From Acanthaster planci (Eukaryota > Echinodermata > Asteroidea > Valvatida > Acanthasteridae), in contig NW_019091603.1 of the NCBI RefSeq assembly GCF_001949145.1, positions 23,854-73,637 on the forward strand: 49,784 nt of DNA, read 5' to 3'. Position numbers and translations under genes: made by a program. The notes under the pieces were generated by a model. The model saw nothing but the letters and a program-made list of their open reading frames with translations, did no database searches and was not told the origin of the DNA. Positions 11,746-21,986 of the stretch are shown piece by piece; within the stretch, counting starts at the first letter, position 1; the number at the start of each line of letters is the position of its first letter.

Positions 11746-12365
11746 AGTAGTTAGAAAACGGTGTGTTCAAGACCAGGCCCCCTTTTCCCACTTCCCAGAC
11801 CAGAGGGGAATTCCCAAACCACCACGTGACCTTTGACCTCTAAAGCCAAAAAGGGAATTCCCCCACCACCACTTGGCCCATAACTCACACGGGGGCTTCC
11901 CCTCGGCTTCCCATGGCTCTCCACCCAAACGTTTACACATAAAATCATAAACCTCAAGCTAAAATCATATACCGCTGGATAAAAGTATTAAAAATCATAA
12001 CCTGGCAAAACCCAAGATTTAAACTGAAATTGTCTTAAACAAATTGACTATATATAAAAAAGTAAAAAAAAGGAAAAACGATTATAATTCCTTATAATAA
12101 ATAGACATGAATAGAGAAACTAAACCGCACAGTCATCTTTTCTTATCAAACTTTAGATGATTTAAAAAATCATTTTTAGATAACTTTGTCAAACAATGTA
12201 ACATTTTATTACCACCACCCAAATGCAAGCGACACAAGAAGCCTGAGCTCGTACAAGCGATTCAAGAGAGCCAGCAGCAATTTAAAAATCTCACGCGCCA
12301 ATCGTATTACAAACTCTGAAAAATAGCTCGAGACCACGATTTATCATTTACACCAACAGGGACAA
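11746..12365. other. Transposon junction zone, nothing firmly assigned
   Basis: 11800-11880 holds two imperfect direct copies of a ggaattccc(a/c)..ccaccac phrase about 70 bp apart. An open frame at about 12209-12320 (LPPPKCKRHKKPELVQ...) looks compositionally coding and may belong to the Polinton polymerase that follows, but I recognise no motif in it. Confidence 0.4.
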
Positions 12366-14065
12366 ATGGCAGAACGTAAAGATCTAATTACTGCGATTAA
12401 ATCATATATCAATCTGAGAGCGCTTGAAGAGGTTGACATTCGAAAAATTAGACGCTTTCAAGGCAATTTTAAAAATTGGGAACTAATTCCTAATTTCTTT
12501 GCAGATAATTTAATTCAATTTTCGAATTTTAGAAAAAACATATTCAAGACAAAGCATTAGCTGAGTTTAAAGAAATTGGTTCTTACAAGTTGCAAACAGT
12601 CATTAAGGTTGAATTCGAACTTGAAAAGCCAGGCGCCGAAACACAATTTGGTATATTCCCATTTCCGAGCGAAAATAACACGCTTTTTTCAGAACAAGTC
12701 AAAAATGCGTTAAACCAACCAATTTCCAAGCACAAAGAGGACGTTGAAGCTCGTGAGCTCAAGGGATCTGGTTGGGTCGTTTTCCAACTTGTCGCGTTTT
12801 ATATCAAAGTGGTAAAGTATAACCCAGTAGGAGCGACTTACATTCCACTTCCAAAATATTTGGCAGACAAGAAAGCAATAATTAACGTTCAAAACAAAGA
12901 TCAACAGTGCATTCGCTGGTCGTTGAGAGCGGCTTTAAAATTATATTCAGACCACGTAAACCACCAGCTGGAAACTAATCTAAATTATAAGATACACAAT
13001 GATAGAACTTCGACATATTCAGCAAACGATGGTTTAAATTTCACAAAAGTAGACTTTCCCACACCCATTTCGCAGATTCCACGATTCATATTGCAAAATA
13101 ACTTGGCAATTAACGTAGTTGGTTATGCTGGGAAAGAAGGCATTTACATACTTTATAAAACTAAACGCGCAGAAGGACCCATTAATTTATTTTCTTTTAC
13201 TAAAGGTGAAACGAGTCGGTTAATGTGCGATGCTACTAAACACAACGACAAATTACACTGGTGTTTCAAATGCCTATCCAATTTTCAATTGGAATAAAAA
13301 TCAATTAAACACCAAGAAGATTGTCAAGGAATGGACACAGCAGCGTGCAAGAAAGTACTCCCCGAAAAGGGCAAGCATATTTTCATATTTGAAAATTTCA
13401 AAACTAAACAAGACGCGCCTTTTGTAATTTACGTGGATTTTGAATCTGTTTTGGAGCGTCTTCCACTAAAATCGTTAAACACAACTAAACCACAAATTCG
13501 CAAGCTCTGTGGCTATTCATATGCAGTCGTTAGATGTGACGAGAAGTATACGAGTTGCGAAACCTATAGGGGCCAAGACGCAGCAGTTCATTTTGTGGAA
13601 TCGCTTTCCATAGAAGCCCAAACAATTAACGAAATAATAAAAAACCCAGAGCCCCTAGCCTGGTCGCACGAGTTGCGGAAAATGTATAAGCAATGCAACA
13701 CGTGCTGGATCTGTGAAGGGGCAATTATAAAACAAAGGAGTCCCAATGTAAATGCGAAATCCCGGTCAAACCGAAAACAAAAAATCAAAAGAACACTTGT
13801 AGAGTCATAAATGAATGTGGTTTTATAGAATACGTTTGTATGAGATGCGGAAAGCCCATTAACAATTTTCGAAAAGTCCGGGATCATTGCCACATTACGG
13901 GTAAATATAGAGATCTAGCGCACGCCAACTGTAATTTAAAGTTAAGAATTGTACCCAATAAAATGCCCATTCCCGTAAGTTTACACAACTTGGAGAAATA
14001 CGACACGCATGTAATTATGCAGGGCGCTTGTGCATTTAACGGCTGTAAAATTAACGTGATTGCAA
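12366..14065 (+). pseudogene. Truncated Polinton/Maverick protein-primed DNA polymerase B
   Basis: Four open pieces (12366-12560, 12590-13297, 13298-13810 and 13840-14065) make up the N-terminal and exonuclease regions of a Polinton/adintovirus-type family B polymerase. Visible landmarks in order are a KGSGW motif, a YIPLP then KKAIINVQNKD segment, a CxxCL zinc-ribbon-like pair, an exonuclease DFE (VIYVDFES), and the signature DHCHITGKYR followed by AHANCNLKL and HNLEKYD. Damage is a frameshift near 12545, an in-frame TAA at 13295-13297, a frameshift before 13840, and complete loss of homology after about 14065. The palm domain is therefore missing. In intact elements this enzyme replicates the transposon; integrase, ATPase and capsid genes are not present here. 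It is a decayed relic and cannot be functional. Confidence 0.88.
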
Positions 14066-14984
14066 CACGTTTTGTGTGGGCCCAGAGTAAGACGAATACA
14101 GGCCATTGACATGGTGTGCATGCCGTTGTTTATGGCCCTGCTGGGTTGGGAACACGTGGGCAGCACACCAACACCACGTACTCGGGGTATAGATGGGCCA
14201 CTGTTCAGTGTAATTAGTTATTTGTTTTGTCGAAAAGCAGCTTTTTCTGTAGTGCTGGGTATATATTTGCTTGGCCACTTCCCGGCCCTTCAGTTGCATT
14301 ATGTCTTCCAGCGGCTAGGAAACTTTGATCGCGACTAATGGTTCAGATTTCATGTTGGCATCTGAACATAGTTCAGAAAATGCAGACCTCGATCTTTACC
14401 ATGGCAACCCTGGCCAATGGCTGCATGCCCTTCCAAAAAACTTACATGTCGCGGCCACCTTGGCCAGCATGCCCTTCCCGTTTGCAGCCGGCTGTATGTG
14501 TAATGAGAGTGTACCACGTGTAAGCCAATGCATGCAGTGTGATTCTGAATTGAGGTGAGTTCAACCTTTTGGGCTGCGTTCGAGCGAGCTACTCGTGCTA
14601 ACCCGAGTGCTATCCCAAGTACCGTCCTCGGGTCAGCGAAAGTATACTCCCCATCGGGTTATCGAGAGTAACCGCACAAACGCAGCTTTGGATATCATCA
14701 GGGCTGCACCGGTGAGCAGCATACTTTGAATGCAAATTTGCACAACTAAGTCGGAAACCAGGCGAGCATTGTATTGTGTTAAGATAAAGTTTTGACCATT
14801 TGCAGATGCCCATCTAAGCCTATAAAGAAATGTATAAAGAAATGCAAAAAGGATGCCAGAAGCTGGAAACCCTGTTTTCCAGGAAAAGGTAGGGATCAAG
14901 TATTTATAAACTCGTAAACTCCGGCAAAGTCGGAACTCAGTCTTGACTTGAAAAAAAAAAAAGGACTTCAAAATTGCCGACACG
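14066..14984. other. Unassigned sequence after the Polinton break
   Basis: Composition shifts to more GC-rich DNA at the polymerase break. Short open frames occur in several frames, but none carries a recognised motif. 14400-14490 has an internal repetition of a tggccaN-gcatgccctt phrase. The origin is unknown and is probably another transposon remnant. Confidence 0.4.
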
Positions 14985-15330
14985 TGCTGTTTGTTGACTT
15001 ACGTGGCGTGCTGCCTTAATACCATCCATATGATTCACTGCACCAGTTTAATTGCTTTGATCTGCCCTGGTTTATTTCTATCTCCGTTGTCGATTCAGGT
15101 AAGTTTGTCCTCGATTTTGATCATCCCTCCGTATTGAGGACGGCCCATACATGCCATTTGTACTGACATAATGCTAGCATGCACAGCACATGTCATGCAC
15201 CGGCATGTGCATGTGGGATCTAGGGCCGCGGCCAACGGCAAGTAAAACTTCGTTCAATAGGGCGACCCCCCAAAAGTGACAGAGCGCATGCACTCGAGGG
15301 GGTACTGGTATTGATGCGAATCATGGGGAA
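14985..15330 (+). repeat. Dispersed repeat, copy A (second copy near 35270-35800)
   Basis: Two blocks recur in the same order and orientation near 35.3-35.8 kb. The first (about 15030-15125) has the phrases gctttgatctgccctggttt and ttgtcctcgattttgatcatc. The second (about 15240-15325) has ttcgttcaatagggcgaccc, cagagcgcatg and actggtattgatg. Spacing differs between copies. No ORF or terminal repeats were identified. Confidence 0.7.
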
Positions 15331-15654
15331 ACCCCTTTGTGGTCGCACTCGCGCACACACAATGTACATGTATGTAGGCCTACTCCATGTGTCACACGCA
15401 ATACATGTACTTATATACTCTACGTATCGACAATGAAGCTCCGGAATGCGATTGTTTGTTTACAGCCCACTTTATACCGAGGTGTTTTTTAGTGGTTTTG
15501 TGGAAAAGGAACCGAGAAAACATGCCGACTTGAACAAAACAACTGCTTATAAAGGCCCACTAAAAATTATCAATGGGAATTCTAATGGGAAAGGGATACA
15601 AAATCTAAGAAGCATTAAAGGGAGGATTAACAGATCTGTACATGGTGAGTCATT

Positions 15655-15910
15655 TCATATTTTAAAGGGGTCTAAACTGGACAATGGCGGGCTCTACATT
15701 GGATTATAATATTTTAAAGGGATTCTACATTGGATAATAGCATTTTAGGGGACCATCCCTTTTAAAGGGATAACAGGCTAATAATATTAAAGGGACTCAA
15801 CATTGAATAACAATATTTTAAAGGCGTACACAAACAATATTGTTTCAATCAACATTTTAAGGTAGATTTGAAGTCAGTTAACATAGTAAAGGGACTCTGT
15901 TGTATTTAAA
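15655..15910 (+). repeat. Degenerate minisatellite, unit of about 30-40 bp
   Basis: About four to six irregular copies of a unit resembling atattttaaaggg followed by ctctacattggataata, best seen at about 15656, 15706, 15782 and 15811. Units vary in length. It directly precedes the hAT-like pseudogene. Confidence 0.6.
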
Positions 15911-16106
15911 TCAGAGGGTGCACATATTGCAGGTTTCTTGAAAAATATACAAGTTATTATTGGATTCAAAGTTTTAGATAGAAATCAAATATTTTCTAGT
16001 CCCACATGGTATCAATTATTCTTCATTGGACATATACAAGAAAATCCTTGCAAAGTTGTCTTTTTCAGATCCTTACAAAAGGCGTTGATCATGTTTCTTC
16101 TCTCTT

Positions 16107-17881
16107 TTGCAAAGGGAATTGCCAAATGTTGAAGACCTGCCAGTGCCACTGTCAGTTGTCAGTGAAAAGCCTACCTGCAGCAGTAACACTCCAATGCCAG
16201 CAACGAACCAGGCCAAGGGTAGGAGAAGTAGATGTGATACAGTGAGGGGCTGGAACTTTAAGTGGCTCGCATTTGAAGAGGAGATTGGCTTTGTCAACAA
16301 GGTTTGATGCACTGTATGCAGAAAGTATTCAGAGGAGTTGCACATAAATCCAGGCCAGAAACAGCTGTGTGAGGTCGAGGCCTTTGTAGCTGGTACTACA
16401 TATGTGAAGAAAGATACGGCAATGGGGCACCAACGGTCAAAATTCCACTTCAGTTGTGAAGACCTTGAGTATGAAGCCTCCAAACACAACAAAGTATCAG
16501 TCAAGGAATGCCTCACAACCATAGATGTGTCAACAAAGATGTGCAAACTGTTTGACATCGCATATACAGTGGCAAAACGGGAACTCCCCTTCACAATTCA
16601 TCCAACATTGGTCAACATGGAGAAGAAACGTAGAGTGCTTCTTTGGGAGACATACATCAATGACAAAGCTTGCAGAGGCTTCATTGACACAATTGGTGAG
16701 ACCATGGTTGACAACCTGGACACAGACATCCTTTGCAGACACAAGGGACCGCTCTCCTTTTCACTACTCTTTGACGGGAGCGCCTATAAAGCATTTTCAG
16801 AGAAAGAAATTGTGACTGTTAAAGTTATCAATGATGGCTTACCCGAGATGAGATTACTAGGAATTGCAGAACCTGACAACAGTCATGCTGAAGCTGTTTA
16901 CCAATCCATCATCAAGAAGTGCCCGGAACATGGATTGAAACCTGAAGATTCGTTAGTTGAAGCAGCCACTGACGGAGCATCTATCAACCCAGGCCAGTAT
17001 AATGGCGTATTTACAAAGCTCACAAAGACTGGTTCAGAAGACGGATGTCCATGGTTGCTCAAAATTCACTGTCTTCCACATCGTATGGAGTTGGGGTTCA
17101 AAGATGCATTCGACAAGTCATATTTCAACCAAATTGATAAAGTATTAGTTGATCTCTACTACACGTTTAAGAGATCTCCCTAGAAATGAAGAGAACTGAA
17201 ACGACTTGGAACAACACTTGGAGTGCAGGTTATCAAGTTTGCGAGAGGTCATGGAACACGGTGGGTTGAACACACGAAGAATGCAGTACATGCTATGCTC
17301 TTGACCACAAGTACACGGTTGTTGTGAGTCTCCTTGAAGACATGGCATCAGGGCAACGCAAAGACATCAAGGCTGATGAGCAAGCATATATGAAGGGCTA
17401 CTTGAAGATCATCAAGTCAACTAAGTTTGTTTTCTGCTTGGCATTCTATGTTGATGTTCTTGATGATCTATCCCAGCTTTCTCTGATATTTCAGTCGAAC
17501 GAAACACCCATCTTCAAAGTTCGGGCAAGCACAGAGGCAACGTTGAATTCCATCAGAGAGAAACAAACCAAATCAGGCAAGATGCTGCAGCAGGTAATTG
17601 GAGAGCTCCGCACAGATAAATTCAAGGGACACATAATGAGCAAGCAAGCTAACGATCCTAATCACAAGGGCTTCCACAAACTTGCTGCAGATACAATTAG
17701 CAATATTGTCAGATGTGTAGATTCACGACTCCGCTCATTTGCAGAAGATGACCTATTTATTGCAGCCGACTTTCTTGACCCAACCAACTACCCTTCCAAA
17801 ACTGACAAAGACAGCCTCATGGAGTATGGCAATGATCATGTTCAGATCTTGACTGATCATTTCCAACTGCTTCATCTGTAA
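16107..17881 (+). pseudogene. hAT-derived ZNF862-like (DUF4371-type) protein, broken
   Basis: Related to the hAT-transposase-derived ZNF862/C17orf113 group. Landmarks in order: WLAFEEE, then a CTVC zinc pair and AFVAGTTYVKKDTAMGHQRS with a HxxxxH pattern (a TTF/BED-like finger), then LLFDGSAYKAFSEKE (DDE-type first acidic region), DGASINPGQYNGV, IHCLPHRMELG, the GHGTRWVEHT segment, and a C-terminal part ending near LTDHFQLLHL. Damage: an in-frame TGA at 16305-16307, stops at 17181-17183 and 17187-17189, a frameshift near 17305, and a TAA at 17879-17881. The C-terminal hAT dimerisation region is missing. A tttcag acceptor-like site lies upstream near 16070. The TTAA of a piggyBac-type MITE begins one base after the final stop. 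It could be a dead transposon or a dead domesticated gene copy. Confidence 0.82.
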
Positions 17882-17885
17882 TTAA

Positions 17886-18459
17886 CCACTTCCTGCCGGG
17901 GACTCAGGGATTGGAGACGTATGGTTTATATGGGTGGCCGGGGTCTCCGAACTCGGACAAAGGAAACATGGCCCTGTAACAAAAGGCCGTACTCCAAACA
18001 AAAGACCAGGCTGCTAGGCATTACCGACATTTTTCACTCTCAAAAGTGGTGATAATCCAGCCTTGTTTTGAAACTGTATACCAGGGCATTGAGAGCGAGC
18101 GGATTACCACCAGGGACAAAAGCACTCCACCACCGCAGCGACGAGCCACACAGCACCGCTGCACGCTAATCTGGCCCCTATTGAAAAGAGGTCAGCAGTG
18201 CACTAAGCCAGGTTCGTGAACGAAAGACAGTTATATAACACCGCACAATCTGGGCTCTGTTTACAAGGCTGCTGGCCTGGCTGAAATACTCCAGTGTCAA
18301 TGAAGGCCACCTGTCAACTTAGAGTAGTGCCTTAAGAATACTTGGTGCCGCTATAAATGACCGTTAAATTAAATGATGAATTTTTGAAGGATTTTGAAAA
18401 CGGAAAAAATGACAGTCATGCCGGCCCAGCATCATCAACATTGAAAAATGCCCCGGTGG
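17886..18459 (+). mobile_element. Non-autonomous piggyBac-type MITE, copy 1
   Basis: A 574-bp element bounded by TTAA at 17882-17885 and 18460-18463, the invariant piggyBac target. The 5' end is CCACTTCCTGCCGGGGACTC. The 3' end CCCCGGTGG is an inverted match to the outer bases (CCACC.GGGG versus CCACTTCCTGCCGGGG). It contains the phrases gtggccggggtctcc and gcaccgctgcacgctaatct, shared with a second copy at 43901-44461. No ORF. Mobilisation by a piggyBac transposase is inferred from the TTAA flanks and ends. Confidence 0.85.
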
Positions 18460-18463
18460 TTAA

Positions 18464-18892
18464 TAAAAAATGAACATTACAATTTTATACAGGGAATGCA
18501 ACACATTACAGCAGTATGATAAATGCCTTTTATTGAAAGGGGATGGCATGGTGTACAAGAACTGAATTGCTTATAGGCCTATTCATGACATGGCTGGTTG
18601 TCACAAAAGTAAATCAAAGGTTTCAAAATAATTGGCCTTGGTGCCCCCTCAAGCTGCCCTGGTGCCCTGTTGAAATTTGAGGAAGGCAAGGCCAAAGTGG
18701 CCTGCCCTTTTTTTCCCCAAGATCGAAGCCTGATTTAATGTAACTAGTGTCAGCGATTCTAACGGGCAACCACCGTTAGCGAGGCCTGCCAAGAAGGTCA
18801 AGACTTCATCCATTCAATGGACGGCTGATGACAACTTCCCCCGCTGACATGGCTTTCAAGGCACAGCGGGTGTTCAAATACAAGAACTGAAC
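18464..18892. other. Spacer between MITE and piggyBac pseudogene
   Basis: AT-rich up to about 18620, then GC-richer. The last 100 bases probably carry the decayed N-terminus of the following transposase, but stops interrupt every frame. Confidence 0.4.
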
Positions 18893-20345
18893 ATGAACAG
18901 CACTCCTCTGGAGATCCTCTAGCAGTTTTTCACCCCAGAGCTGACGTTGCACATTGCCAATGAGACCAACCGCTATGCCGCTGAACACCCAAAAAGTCAA
19001 CCAGAAGCAAGTCCAAGTCACATGCGAAGCTGGTTTGACACAGCACCAGACGAGATGTCAGTGTTCCTGTCCATGATGGTAGTCGTGGGACTGATTCCAA
19101 AACCCGACTTGAAGTCCTACTGGACGAGAGACTCAATACTTCAGACTCCGTTTTTTCCTGATATCATGCCCCCCCGACAGACTTATGGACCTGCTGGCCT
19201 ATCTGCATTTCATCAATAACAGCCGTGCAGATGCGACTGATTGACTCTACAAGCTCCGCCCGGTGGTAGACGAACTGACCGAGAAGTTCAAGTCCGTCTA
19301 CATTCCGTCCAGCAAGATTACTACGGATGAGTCCCTTTGGAAATTCAAAGGGCGACTGAAGTTCACGCAGTACAACCCCAAGAAGCGTGTGAGGTTTGGC
19401 ATCAAGGTGTATCGAGTCTGCCAGAGTACGGGTGTTGCCGCTGGATACAAAAGGAACTTCAAGATTTACACCGGTCAAGACCAGACTGCTGGACTAGCAA
19501 GTACGAAAATTGTACTTGACTTGAATGCCAATCTTCTTGGCAAAGGGTTTTCCTGGAACACCTGGTTCAGCAGCCCAGAACTGTACCTGAAACTACACGA
19601 CCAGATGACGAACATCGCCGGGAAGGTAAGACAAAATCGTTAAGACATGCCCAAGGACTTTATGCTCCTTGAAACTTGAGAAAGGTGATGTTGTCCACCG
19701 CTCCAGCGACAAAGGCTTGCTTGCCTTGGTCTGGCGAGACAAAAAAGATGTCCGTATGCTGTCCATGATGCATACAGCCGAGATGGCAAACACCGGCAAG
19801 CAGAACCATGACGGCATCGCTTTGGAGAAACCCAAGTATGTACTCGACTACAACAAGGGGATGAAGGGTGTGGACACTGCAGACCAGCTGGCATTGTCGC
19901 ACCATTCAGAAAATCAATCAAATGGTATAAGAAACTGTTGTTTTTTTTGCTTGATGTTGCTCTTGTAAACTCTTATCTTGTGTATAAGGAAATTGGTGGC
20001 ACTGACAGGTTTTTGACATTTAGACACATGTTGGTGATTGAAATTTTAGAGTTGCGTGCACAAAATTTGCCACTGTATCGATCTAGAGATAGACCAACCG
20101 GTCTTCCTGGTCCAGGTAGACTGATAGGAAAACATTTTGCTGTAGAAATTCCTCAAACTGGAAAACAAGCTACATTATACAGACGGTGTGATGTTTGTTC
20201 TAGAAATGGCAAACGACAAGAGACTAAAGTGATGTGTGAAATTTGTGAAGTGCCAATTTGCACTGTTCCTAGTTTCAAGGAATATAACACTTTAATAAAT
20301 GCTTATTTATACAAAGCTTCCTGTATTCTAAGACGTCATAAATGA
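18893..20345 (+). pseudogene. piggyBac (PGBD-type) transposase, broken and probably chimeric
   Basis: Most of a DDE_Tnp_1_7 transposase is readable: HIANETNRYA near 18950, a YW segment with MMVVVGLIPKPDL, TTDESLWKFKGR (first catalytic Asp) near 19325, KVYRVCQSTG, then YNKGMKGVDTAD (last two catalytic Asp) at 19849-19884, and a Cys-rich C-terminal zinc-binding tail near 20180-20300. Damage: a TAG near 18919, a frameshift at the C-run near 19170, a TGA near 19243, a TAA and frameshift near 19652-19669, and a frameshift near 19900. The expected tDNWFSS motif reads WNTWFSS, so the second catalytic Asp is Asn. Codon use is GC-rich before about 19900 and AT-rich after it, suggesting two elements joined. 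In the family this enzyme cuts and pastes at TTAA. Confidence 0.9.
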
Positions 20346-20356
20346 AATAGTAAATT

Positions 20357-20760
20357 TTATGATGTTTGTTCTAGAAATGGTAAAAGGAAAGTGACTAAAT
20401 TGATGTGTGAAATTAGCCAAGTTCCACTTTGTGCTGCTCCTTGTTTCAAGGTTTATCACACTTGAATCAATTGCTCATTTATCTAAAGTTTCCAGTATTC
20501 CAAGAAATAGTACATGAGTTTTGAGGCAAAATCTTCAAGGTTTATTATACTTGAATCAATTACTTAATTGTGTACAATTTTGGCAAACTTTTTCGCAAGA
20601 ATTTTCTCCTGTGTTAAGACATTGTGTAATGCAATTATTCTCCGTTTTCTTTCCCTTTTTGGCCAACTTGTTTATAACAGTTTCCTCTAATTTGAAGACA
20701 CCATGTAATGCAACTACTCTCTTTTTCTTTCCTTTTTTTGAAGAAAGATAAAGTGATTGT
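20357..20760 (+). repeat. Tandem duplications of the piggyBac 3' end
   Basis: 20357-20508 is a diverged second copy of 20183-20345 (the Cys-rich tail). It starts with the shared phrase gatgtttgttctagaaatgg and encodes a canonical-looking CAAPCFKVYHT before a stop. A short third copy (caaggtttattatacttgaatcaatt) lies at 20535-20570. Further on, 20605-20672 and 20682-20750 form another tandem pair of about 68 bp sharing a tgtaatgcaa core. Confidence 0.8.
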
Positions 20761-20786
20761 AAATATGAGAAGAGAAAAAATTTGAA

Positions 20787-21439
20787 ATGACATCAAGTCA
20801 TCAAGAGAAGAAGAAAGGTGAGAAAAATTTGTCTTGTGTTTTTCTTGTGTCTGTTTATTTTATAATTACGGGAAGATTAGTTTGGAAAGACAGTTTTCAT
20901 GAGAAGGTTCAAACTTTACTTAGAAGGGGCTGTTTATATATATACCATTATATACGGAAAGGGGATTTGAATAGAACTTGCAAAAACAACTTAGAAATGT
21001 GCAAGAAAATGATAAGCAAACTTTGCGCAAAATAAAAACATTAGGGAAATTTTACGGGAAATCTTCACTGAGTATTAGCTGAATAAAAACTTGTGAAGCG
21101 CACTCAATGTTCAAGTTGGGGCTGGGCACTGATGCTTGGCATGCATGGACTACTGGAAAGCGGGCACACGAGCTATGGTGCCCGCTAAAAGCAAGCATCG
21201 ACCGTGTGAACTTGGGGGGCGCTGCACTCTCTGCTGTGACCGAGCGTTCTTGGGTAGTTGGTGTTGTCGCGTGGACAAGGCAAGTGCTGGGTACCTGGTA
21301 TTTCGTTGAACAGGATCCAGACAACCCAGCAGGGTTTATGACTACACAGAGCCAGGCTGTATGCAGTGTGTGACCCAGCAAACTTGGCAGATAGGCCTGG
21401 TGGCCAATATAGGCGCCTGTCTGTATACCTCTAGAGCAT
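20787..21439. other. Sequence between piggyBac remnant and right repeat arm
   Basis: 20787-21050 is AT-rich and probably still belongs to the 3' part of the piggyBac-type element. 21080-21440 is GC-richer, with open frames on both strands and no recognisable motif. There is no boundary signal apart from the start of the CRE repeat near 21440. Confidence 0.4.
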
Positions 21440-21704
21440 TCCCTTTTCAAGACATCTGCAAGATTTGAAGCCAATCAGACATGTACTTCAGGAGATATAG
21501 GGCTTGAAAGAGTGCACCCTTAATGTCACATGACTTGTCTCCTGATGACATCATTATCACATAAGGTCAAAATTCCTCTACAGCACTCCCTTTTCAAGAT
21601 ATCTGCAAGATTTGAACCAAATTGGATATACACTTCAGGAGATATAGTACTTTAAATGAGGCACCATTTAATGTCACGTGACTCGTCTGCTGATGGTATT
21701 GTCA

Positions 21705-21986
21705 TCACCTGAGGTCAATTTCCATTTGTAAACCTTCCCTTCCCAACTGCCTGCAAGGTTTCAACCCAATAAGATATGTACAATACAACATACAATACAA
21801 AACATAATACTTATCGCGGAAAAGGCACAGATTACATATCTTAAACATTTGTCCCTTTTGACGTTCCATACAATATGATCTGCTCTCGGCAGCATGTGGT
21901 CGGCATTTTGCCAAGTCCCGAGTATAATGCCCTACGCAGTGTGCGCCGTCTATCTTGCAGACAGATATTGGGCATCCCACACACAC
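21705..21986 (-). other. Small ORF inside the right arm, counterpart of 7507-7734
   Basis: A 93-codon open frame with the core CMERQKGQMFKICNLC, which aligns with the 75-codon frame in the left arm. No domain is recognised. It overlaps ordinary repeat sequence at both ends, including the gggttgaaaccttgcag phrase. Confidence 0.3.
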
